From contig CALEWF010000224.1 of NCBI GenBank assembly GCA_937925455.1, positions 1 through 8,200 of the forward strand: a stretch of DNA of 8,200 nt. The letters run 5' to 3'. This document shows, one piece after another, positions 6,896 through 8,200 of this stretch (positions are counted from its first letter, which is position 1; every line of letters starts with the position of its first letter). Under the pieces are notes generated by a model. It saw only the letters and a list, made by a program, of their open reading frames with translations, was not told the origin of the DNA and ran no database searches. Source of the stretch: an uncultured Flavobacteriales bacterium. GTDB lineage: Bacteria > Bacteroidota > Bacteroidia > CAIKAF01. The translations under genes were made by a program, and so were the position numbers.

Positions 6896-7918
6896 ATGCC
6901 GTCCGATGCTTCGGGAATCAATCCAAGATTTTCTAAAAAAACATTTCTCCGCCCTGACCCAGAAAGCTTGATTCAGGGGATATTAAATGGGGATATTACA
7001 GCATTGAGTCGTGGCATTACCTATATTGAAAGCAGCAAAGAAGAAGATCAGCCCGGTAAACACAAAATTATCCAAGCCATACTACCTCATGCCGGCAAAT
7101 CGCTTCGCATTGGAATTACGGGCATCCCCGGAGCCGGAAAAAGCACTTTAATAGAAGCATTAGGACTGGAACTGATTTCGCAAGGCCATAAAGTAGCAGT
7201 ATTAGCAGTTGACCCAAGCAGTCAGCTTTCAAAAGGAAGTATTTTGGGCGATAAAACCCGAATGGAACAGTTGTCCCGACATCCTAATGCTTACATTCGC
7301 CCCACGCCATCAGCAGGCTCTATGGGTGGCGTTGCACGCCATACGCGGGAAGCCATGTTATTATGCGAAGCCTGCGGCTTCGACATAATCTTGGTTGAAA
7401 CCGTTGGCGTAGGCCAATCTGAAACCGCCGTACATTCTATGACAGATTTATTTCTGCTGTTGGCTATTCCCGGTACCGGCGATGAATTACAAGGCATAAA
7501 ACGGGGTATAATGGAAATGGCTGATCTAATCTTTATTAACAAGGCCGATATATTCCCTGAAAAAGTTCGCCTTACCCAACAACAATTAGAAAATGCGTTA
7601 CACTTCTTTCCGCCGCATGCCTCCGGGCAACCGGTGCAAGTACTTACCGGATCTGCGTTGCAACAACCTACAATCGCTGAACTCTGCCGATATATTTTAA
7701 ATCATGCCAAACTTATTCGAGATTCAGGTTATTTTGAATCACAACGAAAAGAACAAGCCATGTGGTGGTTTAAAGAAACCCTCGATCAGGAAATTTTAAA
7801 AAGATTTTATCAACAAAATAAATACACTAAAATAGTTTACGAGCTACGTCAAGAAGTAATGCTAGGAAAAATAGATCCCTTTCAGGCAGTAGATTTAATC
7901 ATGAAAGAATGGAAATAA
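6896..7918 (+). CDS. meaB: Methylmalonyl-CoA mutase-associated GTPase MeaB (ArgK family)
   Basis: A cytosolic P-loop GTPase of 340 residues, the usual size for the family. MeaB proteins bind adenosylcobalamin-dependent methylmalonyl-CoA mutase, gate cofactor loading and protect the enzyme from inactivation, in propionate/succinyl-CoA metabolism. Visible motifs are the Walker A GITGIPGAGKST (73-84), VDPSS (105-109) running into KGSILGDKTRM, SAGSMGGVARHTREA, ETVGVGQSE (168-176), GDELQGIKRGIMEMAD, and the guanine-specificity motif NKAD (215-218). The N-terminal helical part (about 24-50, ESLIQGILNGDITALSRGIT) and a C-terminal helical arm (about 280-340) match the family layout. The ATG lies 2 bp after the preceding stop, so it is probably translated from the same transcript. 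Earlier annotations call relatives ArgK, an arginine-transport kinase; that name is considered mistaken. The mutase genes are not in the window. Confidence 0.95.
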   Translation: MPSDASGINPRFSKKTFLRPDPESLIQGILNGDITALSRGITYIESSKEEDQPGKHKIIQAILPHAGKSLRIGITGIPGAGKSTLIEALGLELISQGHKVAVLAVDPSSQLSKGSILGDKTRMEQLSRHPNAYIRPTPSAGSMGGVARHTREAMLLCEACGFDIILVETVGVGQSETAVHSMTDLFLLLAIPGTGDELQGIKRGIMEMADLIFINKADIFPEKVRLTQQQLENALHFFPPHASGQPVQVLTGSALQQPTIAELCRYILNHAKLIRDSGYFESQRKEQAMWWFKETLDQEILKRFYQQNKYTKIVYELRQEVMLGKIDPFQAVDLIMKEWK

Positions 7919-8058
7919 AAATTTCACTTATTCACATACAGTTTTTCAGTTTTTAAATATTTGACAAACTCTTTGTTTTGCATTATCCCAAATTATGCAT
8001 TAGAAAATTTCCGTAGGCATTCAGAAAAAAAAAACCTACTTAGCCACTGTTACATAAA

Positions 8059-8170
8059 TAACCACAGAGAACACAAAGGAATACTGTGTGTTTTTACTTT
8101 CATTTTCATTGTGTTCTCCGTGTATCTCTGTGTTCTTTGTGGTTAAATTTTTCACCACAGAGAACACAGA
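8059..8170. repeat. MITE/REP-like repeat with three ACCACAGAGAACACA units
   Basis: The left arm at 8059-8078 (TAACCACAGAGAACACAAAG) is an inverted match, 18 of 20 bases, to 8126-8145. A third copy at 8154-8169 directly repeats the core of the left arm. The two outer copies share 15 identical bases. Sequences of this CACAGAGAACACA kind are familiar as dispersed intergenic repeats in several bacterial groups, and they give rise to spurious small ORFs such as the 61-codon TTG-initiated one at 7961-8146 here. No transposase is present. The element lies 140 bp downstream of meaB. Confidence 0.75.
8128..8169 (+). terminator. Strong hairpin, possible operon end
   Basis: CTGTGTTCTTTGTGGT (8128-8143) pairs with ACCACAGAGAACACAG (8154-8169) over 16 positions. 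Fifteen are complementary in DNA and the sixteenth becomes a G-U pair or mismatch, depending on the strand. The loop is 10 bases, TAAATTTTTC. No U-tract follows the 3' arm (ATAAATAAACC), so it is not a textbook intrinsic terminator. It could stall or protect the operon transcript. The longer 8059-8078/8126-8145 hairpin competes for the same middle arm. Confidence 0.35.
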
Positions 8171-8200
8171 TAAATAAACCAATTAAAAAACGTCTTCAAC

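Noticed and set aside
7291..7542. 83-codon minus-strand ORF
   Set aside because: Antisense to the GTPase core of meaB, which has all its motifs in frame.
7963..7980. GACAAA-CTC-TTTGT hairpin followed by T as a terminator of the operon
   Set aside because: The stem is only five AT-rich pairs, too weak to call in DNA this AT-rich.
7961..8146. 61-codon plus-strand ORF (TTG start)
   Set aside because: Most of it translates the repeat arms (NNHREHKG, VYLCVLCG), a kind of spurious reading frame commonly produced by this repeat. It has no ATG start and no known domain.
1..8200. CRISPR array, tRNA, rRNA or insertion sequence with transposase
   Set aside because: No regularly spaced repeats, no tRNA or rRNA-like stretches and no transposase motifs were seen on reading both strands.

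Overview
The window looks like a chromosomal segment from a member of the Bacteroidota. Three things point there: a secreted protein with a type IX secretion (T9SS) C-terminal sorting domain, low-GC coding sequence without clear Shine-Dalgarno sites, and a DNA polymerase III alpha subunit that begins in the style of that phylum (MPTFSHLHVHTQFSLLDG). The genus cannot be told from the sequence.

Layout. Positions 1-3615 (minus strand) hold almost all of dnaE, the replicative polymerase alpha subunit, which runs off the left edge. I read its frame codon by codon and found no stop. Positions 3616-4149 are a divergent intergenic region. It contains a GC-rich island (3766-3885, about 55% GC by hand count, in clearly AT-rich flanks). 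The island carries a 39-codon minus-strand ORF and a GC-rich hairpin. A 42-codon plus-strand ORF (3935-4063) lies next to it. Neither small ORF is recognised.

Positions 4150-7918 (plus strand) hold three tightly packed genes, with gaps of 5 and 2 bp, that look like one operon. They encode a large T9SS-sorted FG-GAP/VCBS repeat protein, an exported thioredoxin-fold protein with WCEDS in place of CxxC, and the MeaB/ArgK-type GTPase that serves methylmalonyl-CoA mutase. The first two act outside the cytoplasm and the third is cytosolic, so the grouping does not suggest one shared pathway. No mutase gene is visible.

Positions 7919-8200 are non-coding. They carry an A-tract and a MITE/REP-like repeat made of three copies of an ACCACAGAGAACACA unit. 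Two are in direct and one in inverted orientation, so two mutually exclusive hairpins are possible; either could end transcription of the operon.

The genes themselves are ordinary members of known families. The least explained parts are the GC-rich island at 3766-3885 and the repeat at 8059-8170.
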